Of a DNA stretch of 64,000 nucleotides, positions 55,775 through 64,000 are shown piece by piece. The notes under the pieces are model-generated. The model ran no database searches. It worked only from the letters and a program-made list of their open reading frames with translations, and was not told the DNA's origin. Made by a program: the position numbers and the translations under genes. Position 1 is the first letter of the stretch, and every line of letters starts with the position of its first letter. Origin of the DNA: Psychroserpens sp. SPM9. GTDB taxonomy: Bacteria > Bacteroidota > Bacteroidia > Flavobacteriales > Flavobacteriaceae. The stretch spans positions 310,001 through 374,000 of the forward strand of contig NZ_JANZNR010000001.1 in NCBI RefSeq assembly GCF_025153525.1. Reading direction: 5' to 3'.

Positions 55775-56752
55775 ATGTTAGACATAGGAATCATTGGAGG
55801 CGCAGGTTACACCGCAGGAGAACTCATTAGATTGTTGCTGAATCACCCAAAAGTCAACATCAATTTTATTTACAGCACCTCAAATGCTGGCAATAAAATA
55901 TCAAAAGTGCATCAGGATTTGATAGGCAACACAGATGTAGAATTTACTAATAAAATTAATCCTAAAGTAGATGTGCTATTCTTATGTTTAGGACACGGAA
56001 ATTCAAAAGCATTTTTAGAAAATAATTCGTTTGCTGCAGACACTAAAATCATTGATTTAAGTAACGATTTCAGATTAGCTAAAGACGCTGTTTTTAAAGA
56101 TAAAACTTTTGTCTATGGCTTACCTGAATTGAATAAAGAAGCAATTACAAAAGCAAATTACATTGCCAATCCGGGATGTTTTGCTACGGCAATTCAATTA
56201 GCATTATTGCCATTAGCTAACTCCAAAATTTTACATGACGACATACATGTGAATGCCGTTACAGGAGCCACAGGCGCTGGCACTTCCTTATCGTCAACAA
56301 CTCACTTTACATGGCGAGATAATAACGTTTCACATTACAAAGCATTTACGCATCAGCATTTGGGTGAGATTAATCAGTCGGTGACATCATTGCAATCAAC
56401 TTTTGATTCAGATATCAACTTTTTACCAAACCGAGGAAATTTTTCCAGAGGAATTTTCGCCACATTATACACTAAATATGAAGGCAACTTAAGTGAAGCC
56501 AAACAGCTGTATTCAGAATTTTATAAAGCTGCCGCATTTACAGTTGTTTCAGACGAAGAGATTCATTTAAAACAAGTGGTAAACACAAATAAATGCATTC
56601 TTCATCTACACAAACATGACAACAAATTACTGGTAACCAGCATCATTGATAATTTATTAAAAGGTGCTTCAGGACAAGCCATTCAAAACATGAATTTGAT
56701 GTTTGGTTTTGAAGAAACTGAAGGCTTACAATTAAAGGCTAATTATTTTTAA
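55775..56752 (+). CDS. argC: N-acyl-gamma-glutamyl-phosphate reductase
   Basis: 325 aa NADPH-dependent reductase of the semialdehyde dehydrogenase family. GIIGGAGYTAGELIRLL (5-21) binds the cofactor; catalytic Cys135 lies in NPGCFATAI; the His region is HQHLGEI. Its substrate here is predicted to be the acyl-glutamyl phosphate from the downstream argB product, N-succinyl or N-acetyl. Confidence 0.95.
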   Translation: MLDIGIIGGAGYTAGELIRLLLNHPKVNINFIYSTSNAGNKISKVHQDLIGNTDVEFTNKINPKVDVLFLCLGHGNSKAFLENNSFAADTKIIDLSNDFRLAKDAVFKDKTFVYGLPELNKEAITKANYIANPGCFATAIQLALLPLANSKILHDDIHVNAVTGATGAGTSLSSTTHFTWRDNNVSHYKAFTHQHLGEINQSVTSLQSTFDSDINFLPNRGNFSRGIFATLYTKYEGNLSEAKQLYSEFYKAAAFTVVSDEEIHLKQVVNTNKCILHLHKHDNKLLVTSIIDNLLKGASGQAIQNMNLMFGFEETEGLQLKANYF

Positions 56753-56768
56753 AGACAACAAGAAAAAC

Positions 56769-57569
56769 ATGAAAATAGCAATCATAGGAACAGGAAACTT
56801 AGGAAAATCTATCGCCAAAGGGTTAATTACCAATAACGCAATCACCAGCTTATATTTAACCAAGCGGAATCTAGACGCTATTCAAGAGTTTGATGGGTAT
56901 AAAAATGTGTATTTAACCACAGATAATCTCGAAGCTGTTAAACATTCAGATATTCTGATTTTTGCAGTTCAACCTGCCCATTTTGAGCACATTTTAAATG
57001 ATATCAAACCGCATCTCACCGAAAATCATGTCTTGATTTCAACCATTACAGGTTATGTGATTTCTAAAATCGAAAGTCAGCTTGGCACAGATCAATTTAT
57101 CATTCGTGCCATGCCAAATACTGCCATTGCCGTAGGCAAATCGATGACCTGTTTGTGTAGTAATACCAAAGGTGAAAAGCGCATTAAAATTGCTGAAGCT
57201 ATTTTTAACCGATTAGGACATACACTCGCCATTCCGGAATCTCAAATGCAAGCAGCAACTGTAGTGTGCGCTAGCGGAATCGCCTTTTGGATGCGTCTAA
57301 TAAGAGCGACAACACAAGCTGCCATTCAACTGGGATTTGATGCCAAAGAAGCTCAGGAATTAGCCATGTACACTTCCGAAGGTGCTGCCAATTTATTAAT
57401 CACTAACGGAAATCATCCTGAAGAAGAAATTGACAGAGTTACCACTCCTAAAGGCTGCACGATTGAAGGCTTAAACGAAATGGAGCACAAAGGCCTAAGC
57501 TCGTCTTTAATTCAAGGTATGGTAGCATCGTTTCAGAAAATAAACAATATTAAAAAAGAACAGATATGA
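56769..57569 (+). CDS. proC: Pyrroline-5-carboxylate reductase
   Basis: 266 aa. The N-terminal Rossmann motif IGTGNLGKSIAKGL (6-19), AVQPAHF near 66, and the C-terminal proline-binding region TTPKGCTIEGLNEME near 219-233 are typical. It reduces pyrroline-5-carboxylate to proline. Located between argC and argD, with a 4-bp overlap to argD, so it is co-expressed with arginine synthesis. Confidence 0.92.
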   Translation: MKIAIIGTGNLGKSIAKGLITNNAITSLYLTKRNLDAIQEFDGYKNVYLTTDNLEAVKHSDILIFAVQPAHFEHILNDIKPHLTENHVLISTITGYVISKIESQLGTDQFIIRAMPNTAIAVGKSMTCLCSNTKGEKRIKIAEAIFNRLGHTLAIPESQMQAATVVCASGIAFWMRLIRATTQAAIQLGFDAKEAQELAMYTSEGAANLLITNGNHPEEEIDRVTTPKGCTIEGLNEMEHKGLSSSLIQGMVASFQKINNIKKEQI

Positions 57570-58696
57570 GTTTATTTAAGGTTTACCCACTTTTCGACAT
57601 TACACCTGTAAAGGCCAAGGACGTGTATGTTTACGATGAAAACGGTGTTGAATACTTAGACTTATATGGTGGTCATGCTGTGATTTCTATTGGACACTCG
57701 CATCCTAAATATGTCAAAAATATCAGCGATCAGGTTGCCAAACTAGGGTTTTACAGCAACTCGATTCAGAATCCGTTGCAAGTTGATTTAGCCGAAAAAC
57801 TTGTGCAATTATCTGGCTGTAAAGATTACGAATTGTTTTTATGCAATTCTGGTGCTGAAGCCAATGAAAATGCCTTAAAATTGGCATCCTTTCACAACGG
57901 AAAGAAAAAAGTCATAGCCTTTAAAAACGGATTCCACGGTCGAACCTCAGCCGCCGTAGCTGCAACAGACAATGCAAAAATCATTGCACCAATTAACGCT
58001 CAGCAAGAGGTAGAGCTGTTAGACTTAGGTGATTTGGACGCTTTGGAAAAAGCATTAGCCAACAATGATGTTTGCGCTGTAATTATTGAATGTATTCAAG
58101 GTGTTGGCGGTTTGGATGAAAGTACTGCCGAATTCTACGAAGGCATCGACAAACTTTGTAAAACCTACAATACTTGTTTTATTGCCGACGAAGTCCAATC
58201 TGGTTTTGGAAGAACTGGTGACTTTTTCGCCTTTCAGCACTACAATGTCACTCCAGATATAATTGCTATGGCGAAAGGCATGGGCAACGGATTTCCGATT
58301 GGTGGAATTTTAATTCATCCGAATATAAAAGCGTCTTTTGGTTTATTAGGCACCACTTTTGGCGGTAATCATCTGGCATGTGTTGCCTCGTCTACCGTTT
58401 TGGAAGTCATTGAATCAGAACATTTGCTGCAAAATACAAAAGACATTTCAGCATATTTTATTGAGAAAGCACAAGGTATTTCAGCAATAAAGCATTTAAA
58501 AGGACGTGGTTTGATGTTAGGTTTAGAATTCGATTTTCCTATTGCTGAACTTCGGAAAAAGTTAATCTTTAAGCATCAGATCTTTACCGGAAGCTCCAAG
58601 AATCCTAATTTAATTCGCATACTTCCGCCTTTAACCATTCAGAAAAAACATATTGACCAGCTCTTTGAAGCTCTAAAAACTGAATTAGATACGTGA
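57566..58696 (+). CDS. argD: N-acylornithine aminotransferase (ArgD type)
   Basis: 376 aa class III PLP aminotransferase. Start DLYGGHAVISIGHSHP, NSGAEANENALKLA near 95, IADEVQSGFGRTG near 205 and the Lys-containing AMAKGMGNGFPIGG near 232. It makes N-acylornithine from the acyl-glutamate semialdehyde. The start overlaps proC; argF' follows with 62 bp between. Confidence 0.94.
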   Translation: MSLFKVYPLFDITPVKAKDVYVYDENGVEYLDLYGGHAVISIGHSHPKYVKNISDQVAKLGFYSNSIQNPLQVDLAEKLVQLSGCKDYELFLCNSGAEANENALKLASFHNGKKKVIAFKNGFHGRTSAAVAATDNAKIIAPINAQQEVELLDLGDLDALEKALANNDVCAVIIECIQGVGGLDESTAEFYEGIDKLCKTYNTCFIADEVQSGFGRTGDFFAFQHYNVTPDIIAMAKGMGNGFPIGGILIHPNIKASFGLLGTTFGGNHLACVASSTVLEVIESEHLLQNTKDISAYFIEKAQGISAIKHLKGRGLMLGLEFDFPIAELRKKLIFKHQIFTGSSKNPNLIRILPPLTIQKKHIDQLFEALKTELDT

Positions 58697-58758
58697 TTCA
58701 GAAGCATGCCATTTCAATTGAAAAGGGATACAAATTCAGCTTTACAAAAATTAAATTA

Positions 58759-59694
58759 ATGAAACATTACACCAACATAAAAGATATTAGCAACCTCACC
58801 GACACGATAAAGGAAGCTATTTTATTAAAAATGAATCCCTATGAGTTTTCAGATTTAGGACAACATAAAACGCTCGTTATGCTGTTTTTTAATGCCAGTT
58901 TACGTACGCGTTTAAGTACTGAAAAAGCAGCTAAAAACTTAGGTATGAATGTTATGATTTTAAATGTAAATGACGCCTGGAATTTAGAGTTTGAGGATGG
59001 TACCATCATGAATGCAAATACTTCGGAGCACATAAAAGAAGCCGCTCAGGTGATTTCACAATATGCCGATGTGATTGCTGTAAGAGCATTTCCTAGTTTA
59101 ACAGACAAACAAAAAGATGAAAGTGAATTGGTGATGAATAGCTTCTTGACACACGCAACGGTTCCTATAATAAATATGGAAAGTGCTACTGCTCATCCTT
59201 TGCAAGCTTTAGCCGATGCGATTACCATTTCAGAATTGACCGAAAAAGCAAAACCTAAGGTCGTTCTATCCTGGGCGCCTCATCCTAAAGCATTACCTCA
59301 GGCTGTTGCTAATTCGTTTGTGGAAATGATGCAAAACATGGCTGTTGACTTAACTATTACACATCCTAAAGGTTATGAATTGAGTGAAGCAATCACAAAA
59401 AATACGCCCGTTATTTACGATCAAAATGAAGCCTTAAAAGATGCCGATTTTGTCTATGTAAAAAACTGGAGCAGTTATAAAGACTACGGAAAAGTTCTAA
59501 ATCAAAATGAAAATTGGATGATGACCAAAATAAAATTAGGCCACGCAAAATTTATGCATTGTTTACCTGTAAGACGGAATGTTGTGGTTGAAGATGCGGT
59601 TTTGGATAGTGAGCAATCTGTAGTGATTCAACAAGCAAATAACAGAACCTTTGCTGCACAAATTGTATTGAAGCAAATTTTAGAAGAATTATAA
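58759..59694 (+). CDS. argF': N-succinylornithine carbamoyltransferase (SOTCase-like)
   Basis: 311 aa from the ATG at 58759, since homologues begin at KHYTNIKDI; a frame from 58693 would add 22 residues. The carbamoyl-phosphate loop is FFNASLRTRLST (43-54) and the substrate loop HCLPVRRNV, the pattern of acetyl- and succinylornithine carbamoyltransferases (the ordinary enzyme has STRTR). The selectivity position that is Glu92 in Xanthomonas AOTCase and Pro90 in B. fragilis SOTCase aligns with Ser89 here (NTSEH). Ser at this position in engineered AOTCase is reported to give succinylornithine use, so SOTCase is the better call. Confidence 0.85.
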   Translation: MKHYTNIKDISNLTDTIKEAILLKMNPYEFSDLGQHKTLVMLFFNASLRTRLSTEKAAKNLGMNVMILNVNDAWNLEFEDGTIMNANTSEHIKEAAQVISQYADVIAVRAFPSLTDKQKDESELVMNSFLTHATVPIINMESATAHPLQALADAITISELTEKAKPKVVLSWAPHPKALPQAVANSFVEMMQNMAVDLTITHPKGYELSEAITKNTPVIYDQNEALKDADFVYVKNWSSYKDYGKVLNQNENWMMTKIKLGHAKFMHCLPVRRNVVVEDAVLDSEQSVVIQQANNRTFAAQIVLKQILEEL

Positions 59695-59718
59695 GACATG
59701 GTAATATTACAAACCGAC

Positions 59719-59790
59719 GTCATTCTGAACTTGTTTATTCTTAAATATCTAATTCAAATAAAGGTATTCATGAATCTTTGATTTCAGAAT
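59719..59790. repeat. Palindromic element, interrupted copy, between argF' and argB
   Basis: CGTC then ATTCTGAA (59722-59729), CTTGT, and TT; the second arm TTCAGAAT appears only at 59783-59790, displaced by 48 nt of AT-rich sequence. Looks like a copy split by an insertion, or two half copies. Confidence 0.55.
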
Positions 59791-59810
59791 CACATCAAAA
59801 AAATAAACAC

Positions 59811-59838
59811 CGTCATTCTGAACTTGTTTCAGAATCAC
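59811..59838. repeat. Palindromic element, intact copy, between argF' and argB
   Basis: CGTC foot (59811-59814), arms ATTCTGAA (59815-59822) and TTCAGAAT (59828-59835), loop CTTGT. Identical, in reverse orientation, to copy 1 in the GHMP kinase gene. Confidence 0.85.
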
Positions 59839-59862
59839 ACATACAAAAAACAAAATAATGAG

Positions 59863-59887
59863 AAGCTGAAACCAGTTCAGCTTGACG
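59863..59887. repeat. Palindromic element, opposite orientation, before argB
   Basis: Arms AAGCTGAA (59863-59870) and TTCAGCTT (59876-59883), loop ACCAG, foot GACG (59884-59887), ending 10 bp before the argB ATG. The arms again differ from other copies by compensatory changes. Confidence 0.85.
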
Positions 59888-59897
59888 AGTACAACGT

Positions 59898-60674
59898 ATG
59901 GAAACACTAAAAATCATAAAAATAGGCGGAAACATTATCGATGATGATACTGCGCTACACCTATTCCTGAAAGATTTTTCCTCTTTAAAATCACCAAAAA
60001 TTCTGGTACATGGCGGCGGAAAATTAGCATCAAAACTAGCACAACAAATGCAAGTTGAAGTTAAAATGGTCGATGGACGACGCATAACTGACGCTGAAAC
60101 TTTAGAGATCATCACCATGGTGTATGCAGGAAAAATCAACAAGACCATTGTGGCACAATTACAAGCTCACCAATGTAACGCAATTGGGTTCTCTGGAGCC
60201 GATGGTAACACCATAGTTTCCCAAAAAAGACCTGTCACAACTATTGACTATGGTTTTGCTGGAGATGTAAAACAAGTCAATACAGAACCTTTAGAGTTAC
60301 TGTTAAAAAACAATTTAACACCTGTGTTTTGTGCGATGACTCATGATCAAAACGGACAATTATTAAATACCAATGCCGATACTATAGCTTCTGAACTAGC
60401 CATAGGTTTATCCGAAATTTTCAATGTAGAATTATATTACTGCTTCGAGAAAAATGGCGTTTTAAACGATGTAAATAATGACGACTCTGTTATCGAATTA
60501 ATCACACCTGATACCATTCAGCAATTAATAGATGACCACATTATTTTTGAAGGTATGCTACCAAAAATTAAAAACTGTTTACATGCTGTTTCCAATCGAG
60601 TTTCAAAAGTTTGTATTGGCAAATCGGATATGCTTTTCAATAAAAACATCAAACACACAACCATTACGAGATGA
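59898..60674 (+). CDS. argB: N-acylglutamate kinase (ArgB)
   Basis: 258 aa amino-acid kinase. IKIGGNIIDD (7-16), VHGGGKLASKL near 36-46, and NTNADTIASELA near 155-166 are typical. It phosphorylates N-acetyl- or N-succinylglutamate. A 203-bp gap with repeats separates it from argF'; its last codon overlaps the argE start region by 4 bp. Confidence 0.93.
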   Translation: METLKIIKIGGNIIDDDTALHLFLKDFSSLKSPKILVHGGGKLASKLAQQMQVEVKMVDGRRITDAETLEIITMVYAGKINKTIVAQLQAHQCNAIGFSGADGNTIVSQKRPVTTIDYGFAGDVKQVNTEPLELLLKNNLTPVFCAMTHDQNGQLLNTNADTIASELAIGLSEIFNVELYYCFEKNGVLNDVNNDDSVIELITPDTIQQLIDDHIIFEGMLPKIKNCLHAVSNRVSKVCIGKSDMLFNKNIKHTTITR

Positions 60675-61732
60675 TAGATAAATTAACAACAAGAGCAATT
60701 CAATTGTTAAAAGCGCTTATTGAAACACCGTCTTTTTCTTCGGAAGAAGACAAAACAGCGCAACATATCGAGCAATGGTTCAGCCATCAAAACATCGCGT
60801 TTAAACGAACACAAAATAACGTTTGGGCAACGAACAAATATTTTGACAACAGCAAACCCACACTGTTATTAAACTCGCATCACGATACGGTAAAACCCAA
60901 TAGTGGCTACACCAAAGACCCTTTTAAAGCTATTGTAGAAGACGGGAAATTATACGGTTTAGGGAGTAATGATGCTGGAGGTTGTCTGGTGAGTTTATTG
61001 GCGACTTTTGGGTATTTTTATAATAAAAAGAACTTAAATTACAATCTGGTGATGGTCGCTTCCGCAGAAGAAGAAAGCAGCGGAAACAATGGTTTAAACA
61101 GCATGCTAAGTGTGATTCCAAAAGTCGATGTCGCTATTGTAGGAGAACCCACTTTAATGAATTTGGCAGTGGCCGAAAAAGGCCTGGTGGTTTTTGATGC
61201 TGTTGTAAAAGGAACACCAAGTCATGCTGCACATCCCAATAATGACAATGCGATTTACAATACGATTTCGGTTTTAGAATGGTTTAAAAATTACACGTTT
61301 GATAAATCGTCTGAAGCTTTGGGCGATGTGAAATTAACCGTTACACAAATCAATGCCGGACAACAACATAATGCAGTTCCTGCAGATGTAAAATTAGTAG
61401 TTGACGTTCGTGTTAATGACAAGTATACAAACCAAGAAATCGTTTCAATTTTACAAAAAGAAGCGCCTTGTGACCATATTATTCCGAGAAGCACAAAACT
61501 TAATTCCTCATCCATTCCTATCGATCATCCATTAGTGACTGCAGGAATTGAAATTGGCAGAAGCACTTATGGCTCACCAACTCTATCAGACCAGGCTGTG
61601 TTGAGTTGTCCGTCTTTAAAATTAGGACCTGGTGATAGCACACGATCGCATTCTGCCGATGAATTTATTCATATTAAGGAGATTGAAGAAGGCATTAAAA
61701 TTTATATTGAATTATTAGAAAAAGTACTGTAA
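60671..61732 (+). CDS. argE: N-acylornithine/N-acylcitrulline deacylase (ArgE type)
   Basis: 353 aa M20 metallopeptidase-family deacylase. NSHHDTVKPNSGY near 68-80 and ASAEEESSGNNGL near 120-132 carry metal ligands and the catalytic Glu. In the carbamoyl-acylornithine pathway it removes the acyl group after carbamoylation, giving citrulline for ArgG. Starts inside the end of argB; argH follows after 31 bp. Confidence 0.88.
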   Translation: MIDKLTTRAIQLLKALIETPSFSSEEDKTAQHIEQWFSHQNIAFKRTQNNVWATNKYFDNSKPTLLLNSHHDTVKPNSGYTKDPFKAIVEDGKLYGLGSNDAGGCLVSLLATFGYFYNKKNLNYNLVMVASAEEESSGNNGLNSMLSVIPKVDVAIVGEPTLMNLAVAEKGLVVFDAVVKGTPSHAAHPNNDNAIYNTISVLEWFKNYTFDKSSEALGDVKLTVTQINAGQQHNAVPADVKLVVDVRVNDKYTNQEIVSILQKEAPCDHIIPRSTKLNSSSIPIDHPLVTAGIEIGRSTYGSPTLSDQAVLSCPSLKLGPGDSTRSHSADEFIHIKEIEEGIKIYIELLEKVL

Positions 61733-61763
61733 AAAAAAGAGTCCAAAACAAAAAAATCAAATT

Positions 61764-63038
61764 ATGAAACTCTGGGATAAAGGCATAAGTATCGACAAAA
61801 AAATTGAACAATTCACCGTTGGAAACGACAGAGAAATTGACTTACATATTGCAAAATATGATGTACAGGCATCTTTAGCACACGCCATCATGCTGGCCTC
61901 TATTGGGATTATTTCTTCGGAAGAATTACAGCAACTCAAAAACGGACTACACCTACTTTCCGAAGCGATTGAAAATGGCACGTTTAGTATTGAGGCGACA
62001 TTTGAAGATGTACATTCAAAAATTGAATATGAGCTAACGCAATCCCTTGGTGAAGTTGGCAAAAAAATCCATACAGCACGTTCCAGAAACGATCAGGTTC
62101 TGGTAGCGCTTCACTTGTACTACAAAGACAATTTAAATGAGATTCACCAAAAAACCAAAACACTTTTTGACACACTTCTTAGTTTAGCAGACACACATAA
62201 AAAGGCTTTACTTCCAGGATATACGCATTTGCAGGTTGCCATGCCGTCTTCTTTTGGGCTATGGTTTTCGGCTTATGCTGAGCTATTGATTGATGATGTT
62301 TATTTATTAAATGCAGCCTTAAAAACGGTAGATCAAAATCCGTTAGGCTCTGCTGCTGGCTATGGAAGTTCATTTCCTATTGACAGACAATTGACCACAG
62401 AAACATTAGATTTTTCAACCTTAAAATACAATGTAGTTGCAGCACAATTGAGCAGAGGAAAAAGCGAACGAACACTAGCTTTAGCTCTGGGAAGTTTATG
62501 CAATACGATGGCGCGCTTTGCTATGGATATTTGCTTGTATAACAGTCAAAATTTCGGTTTCATAGCATTTCCAGATGAATTAACGACAGGCAGTAGCATC
62601 ATGCCTCATAAAAAGAATCCTGATGTGTTTGAACTCATTAGAGGGAAAGCTAACAAAATTCAAGCTTTACATCATGAAATGCTATTAATCACTAACAATT
62701 TACCAAGTGGTTACCACAGAGATTTTCAGTTGCTGAAAGAAAATACCATTAAAGCTATTGAAGATGTGAAAGACTTATTAGACATTTTTAATTATGCCAT
62801 TCAGCAAGTAATTATAAAAGACATCGATTTAAATGATTCCAAATACCAGTACTTATTCACTGTAGATAATATCAACACCTTAGTAGTTCAAGGTATGCCG
62901 TTTAGAGAAGCCTATCAAAAAATTGGAAGTGAGGTTGAAAATGGCACTTATAAGCCTGACACCTCCAAACAACATACCCATATGGGTAGTATGGGCCATT
63001 TATGTTTGGATGAAATTAAAAGGAAATTTCCAGAATAA
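61764..63038 (+). CDS. argH: Argininosuccinate lyase
   Basis: 424 aa, about 35 residues shorter than E. coli ArgH, lost mainly from the C-terminal region. TARSRNDQV near 94-102, QNPLGSAAGYG near 192, and the fumarase/lyase signature GSSIMPHKKNPD near 274-285 are present. It splits argininosuccinate into arginine and fumarate. Last gene of the arginine operon, followed by a strong terminator. Confidence 0.95.
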   Translation: MKLWDKGISIDKKIEQFTVGNDREIDLHIAKYDVQASLAHAIMLASIGIISSEELQQLKNGLHLLSEAIENGTFSIEATFEDVHSKIEYELTQSLGEVGKKIHTARSRNDQVLVALHLYYKDNLNEIHQKTKTLFDTLLSLADTHKKALLPGYTHLQVAMPSSFGLWFSAYAELLIDDVYLLNAALKTVDQNPLGSAAGYGSSFPIDRQLTTETLDFSTLKYNVVAAQLSRGKSERTLALALGSLCNTMARFAMDICLYNSQNFGFIAFPDELTTGSSIMPHKKNPDVFELIRGKANKIQALHHEMLLITNNLPSGYHRDFQLLKENTIKAIEDVKDLLDIFNYAIQQVIIKDIDLNDSKYQYLFTVDNINTLVVQGMPFREAYQKIGSEVENGTYKPDTSKQHTHMGSMGHLCLDEIKRKFPE

Positions 63039-63050
63039 ATACCTCTTAAA

Positions 63051-63083
63051 ACAAAAAGCATCTTTAAATAAGATGCTTTTTGT
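63051..63083. terminator. Strong bidirectional terminator between argH and gltD
   Basis: ACAAAAAGCATCTT (63051-63064) and AAGATGCTTTTTGT (63070-63083), a perfect 14-bp stem with a 5-nt loop. A/T runs in the arms allow termination of argH on the plus strand and of gltD on the minus strand. Confidence 0.93.
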
Positions 63084-63134
63084 TTGCACTAGAATAAATT
63101 CCTTAACCCTAAAACTAGTGACTTCCCTTAAAGT

Positions 63135-64000
63135 TTAAATTCGTGGCAAATCATTGTCATCTTTTAATGGCAAAGTAGATTCTCCCATTAAATAAGCATC
63201 AACGTGATGTGCTGCTTGTCGTCCTTCAGAAATAGCCCAAACAATGAGTGATTGACCACGACGCATATCTCCAGCGGCAAAAATTCCAGGTATATTAGTC
63301 TTATAATCTTTGGTTGAAGCTTCAATATTAGTTCTAAAATCCATTTGCAAACCAAACTGTTCAGCTAATGTTTTTTCGGCACCTGTAAAACCGAGTGCCA
63401 ATAGCGCTAAATCACATTTCCATTCTTTTTCTGAACCTTCAATTTCTTTAAGCTGAGGACGCTCACCTTGTTTAAATATCCATTCGACTTCAACCGTTTT
63501 TAATGCTTTTAAATTTCCTTTATCATCGCCTAAAAATTCTTTAGTTGAAATACTAAAAAAACGCTCCACACCTTCTTGATGCGATGTAGTGGTCTTTAGT
63601 TTCATGGGCCAATACGGCCAGGGTTGATGTGCTGGTCGCCCTTCTGAAGGTTTGTTTAGAATTTCAAAATTAGTAACCGATGTTGCACCATGACGGTTAG
63701 AAGTTCCAATACAATCACTTCCTGTATCACCTCCACCAATTACAATAACATCTTTTCCTTTTGCTGAAATAACATCCTTAAAATCAACCAAACCATCTAC
63801 ATACTGGTTATTGAGTTTTAAAAAATCCATGGCTTGTGTCACTCCTTTTAAATCGGATCCAGGAATAGGAATATGTCGTCTAACCGTAGCGCCTCCGCAT
63901 AAGACCACAGCATCAAAGGTCTCTTTAATTAGATTTGCTTCGGTGTTAACTCCAACATGTGCATTTGTTTTAAACACAATACCTTCGTCTTCCAACACTT
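63135..64000 (-). CDS. gltD: Glutamate synthase small subunit (partial, C-terminal part)
   Basis: The visible 287 residues are the C-terminal part; the start lies beyond the right edge. Features: VIGGGDTGSDCIGTSNRHGA, the NADPH-binding loop of GltD; NFEILNKPSEGRP; and the C-terminal FAD/NADPH segment GIFAAGDMRRGQSLIVWAISEGRQAA. GltD passes electrons from NADPH to GltB for glutamate formation. Glutamate is the precursor for the arginine operon, which converges on it. A single-subunit relative (such as an NADH-dependent oxidoreductase) cannot be excluded without the N-terminus. Confidence 0.9.
   Translation of the reverse strand, partial: VLEDEGIVFKTNAHVGVNTEANLIKETFDAVVLCGGATVRRHIPIPGSDLKGVTQAMDFLKLNNQYVDGLVDFKDVISAKGKDVIVIGGGDTGSDCIGTSNRHGATSVTNFEILNKPSEGRPAHQPWPYWPMKLKTTTSHQEGVERFFSISTKEFLGDDKGNLKALKTVEVEWIFKQGERPQLKEIEGSEKEWKCDLALLALGFTGAEKTLAEQFGLQMDFRTNIEASTKDYKTNIPGIFAAGDMRRGQSLIVWAISEGRQAAHHVDAYLMGESTLPLKDDNDLPRI

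Noticed and set aside
59813-60148. Open frame opposite the start of argB, with AELVSASH-like residues
   Set aside because: The peptide is the reverse reading of the palindromic element; such translations are common repeat artefacts and the rest is antisense to argB.
1-64000. CRISPR array, prophage, insertion sequence or toxin-antitoxin system
   Set aside because: No regularly spaced repeats, integrase, complete transposase or phage structural genes were found on either strand; repeats present are short palindromes or a single tandem duplication.

Overview
The window is low-GC chromosomal DNA from a bacterium of the phylum Bacteroidota, almost certainly a Flavobacteriaceae member. The evidence is a division/cell-wall cluster with Bacteroidota features (MraY with an inserted segment, very long FtsZ tail), promoters of the TTTG-N19-TAnnTTTG type, a class II HMG-CoA reductase next to a GYDIA-type GHMP kinase, and an arginine pathway of the N-succinylornithine type. 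The gene content is mostly core metabolism and envelope biogenesis. I see no prophage, insertion sequence, CRISPR array or rRNA.

Layout. 1-1.4 kb: an MtfA-like metallopeptidase, a 108-bp tandem duplication and tRNA-Arg(UCG). 1.5-17.7 kb (minus strand): a complete-looking dcw cluster read as mraZ-rsmH-ftsL-ftsI-murE-mraY-murD-ftsW-murG-murC-ftsQ-ftsA-ftsZ, then a yqeY homologue; murF and ddl are absent from it. Three 10-bp-spaced GTGG boxes next to a TATATTTG promoter element precede mraZ. 18-28.4 kb: an alpha/beta hydrolase, engB, an Opp-type permease with a Prc-type protease, surE, lpxB, an NlpC/P60 lipoprotein, comEC and a thioredoxin-fold protein. 28.4-34 kb: a dipeptidyl peptidase IV-like enzyme with two POT peptide transporters. 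34.1-36.4 kb: HMG-CoA reductase and a GHMP kinase. 36.4-44.4 kb (minus): a SurA/PpiD-like foldase, a CNNM/CBS protein, LptC, a TPR protein, an outer-membrane barrel and coaX. 44.5 kb: tRNA-Phe(GAA) with a textbook promoter. 45-51.9 kb: ilvD-ilvB-ilvN-ilvC-ilvA. 52-53.5 kb: a GapN-like dehydrogenase. 54-63 kb: an arginine operon GNAT-argG-argC-proC-argD-argF'-argB-argE-argH. The window ends inside gltD.

The most interesting signals are small and not classical genes. (1) Before the arginine operon is a 23-codon open frame with six arginine codons, ending CGC-CGT-CGC-stop. It is interleaved with a 9-bp stem followed by a T-rich tract, so it looks like an arginine leader-peptide attenuator. A second Arg-rich frame follows it. 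(2) A family of short palindromes (8-bp arms, 5-nt loop, CGTC/GACG foot) occurs between argF' and argB and also twice, in frame, inside the GHMP kinase gene. The arms differ between copies with fully compensatory changes. (3) A second hairpin family flanks the ilvD-ilvB gap as an inverted pair and overlaps the ilvB start region. (4) The carbamoyltransferase has Ser at the position reported to separate acetyl- from succinyl-ornithine use. The GNAT protein at the head of the operon, a candidate acyl-glutamate synthase, carries a C-x2-C-x13-C-x-C tail.
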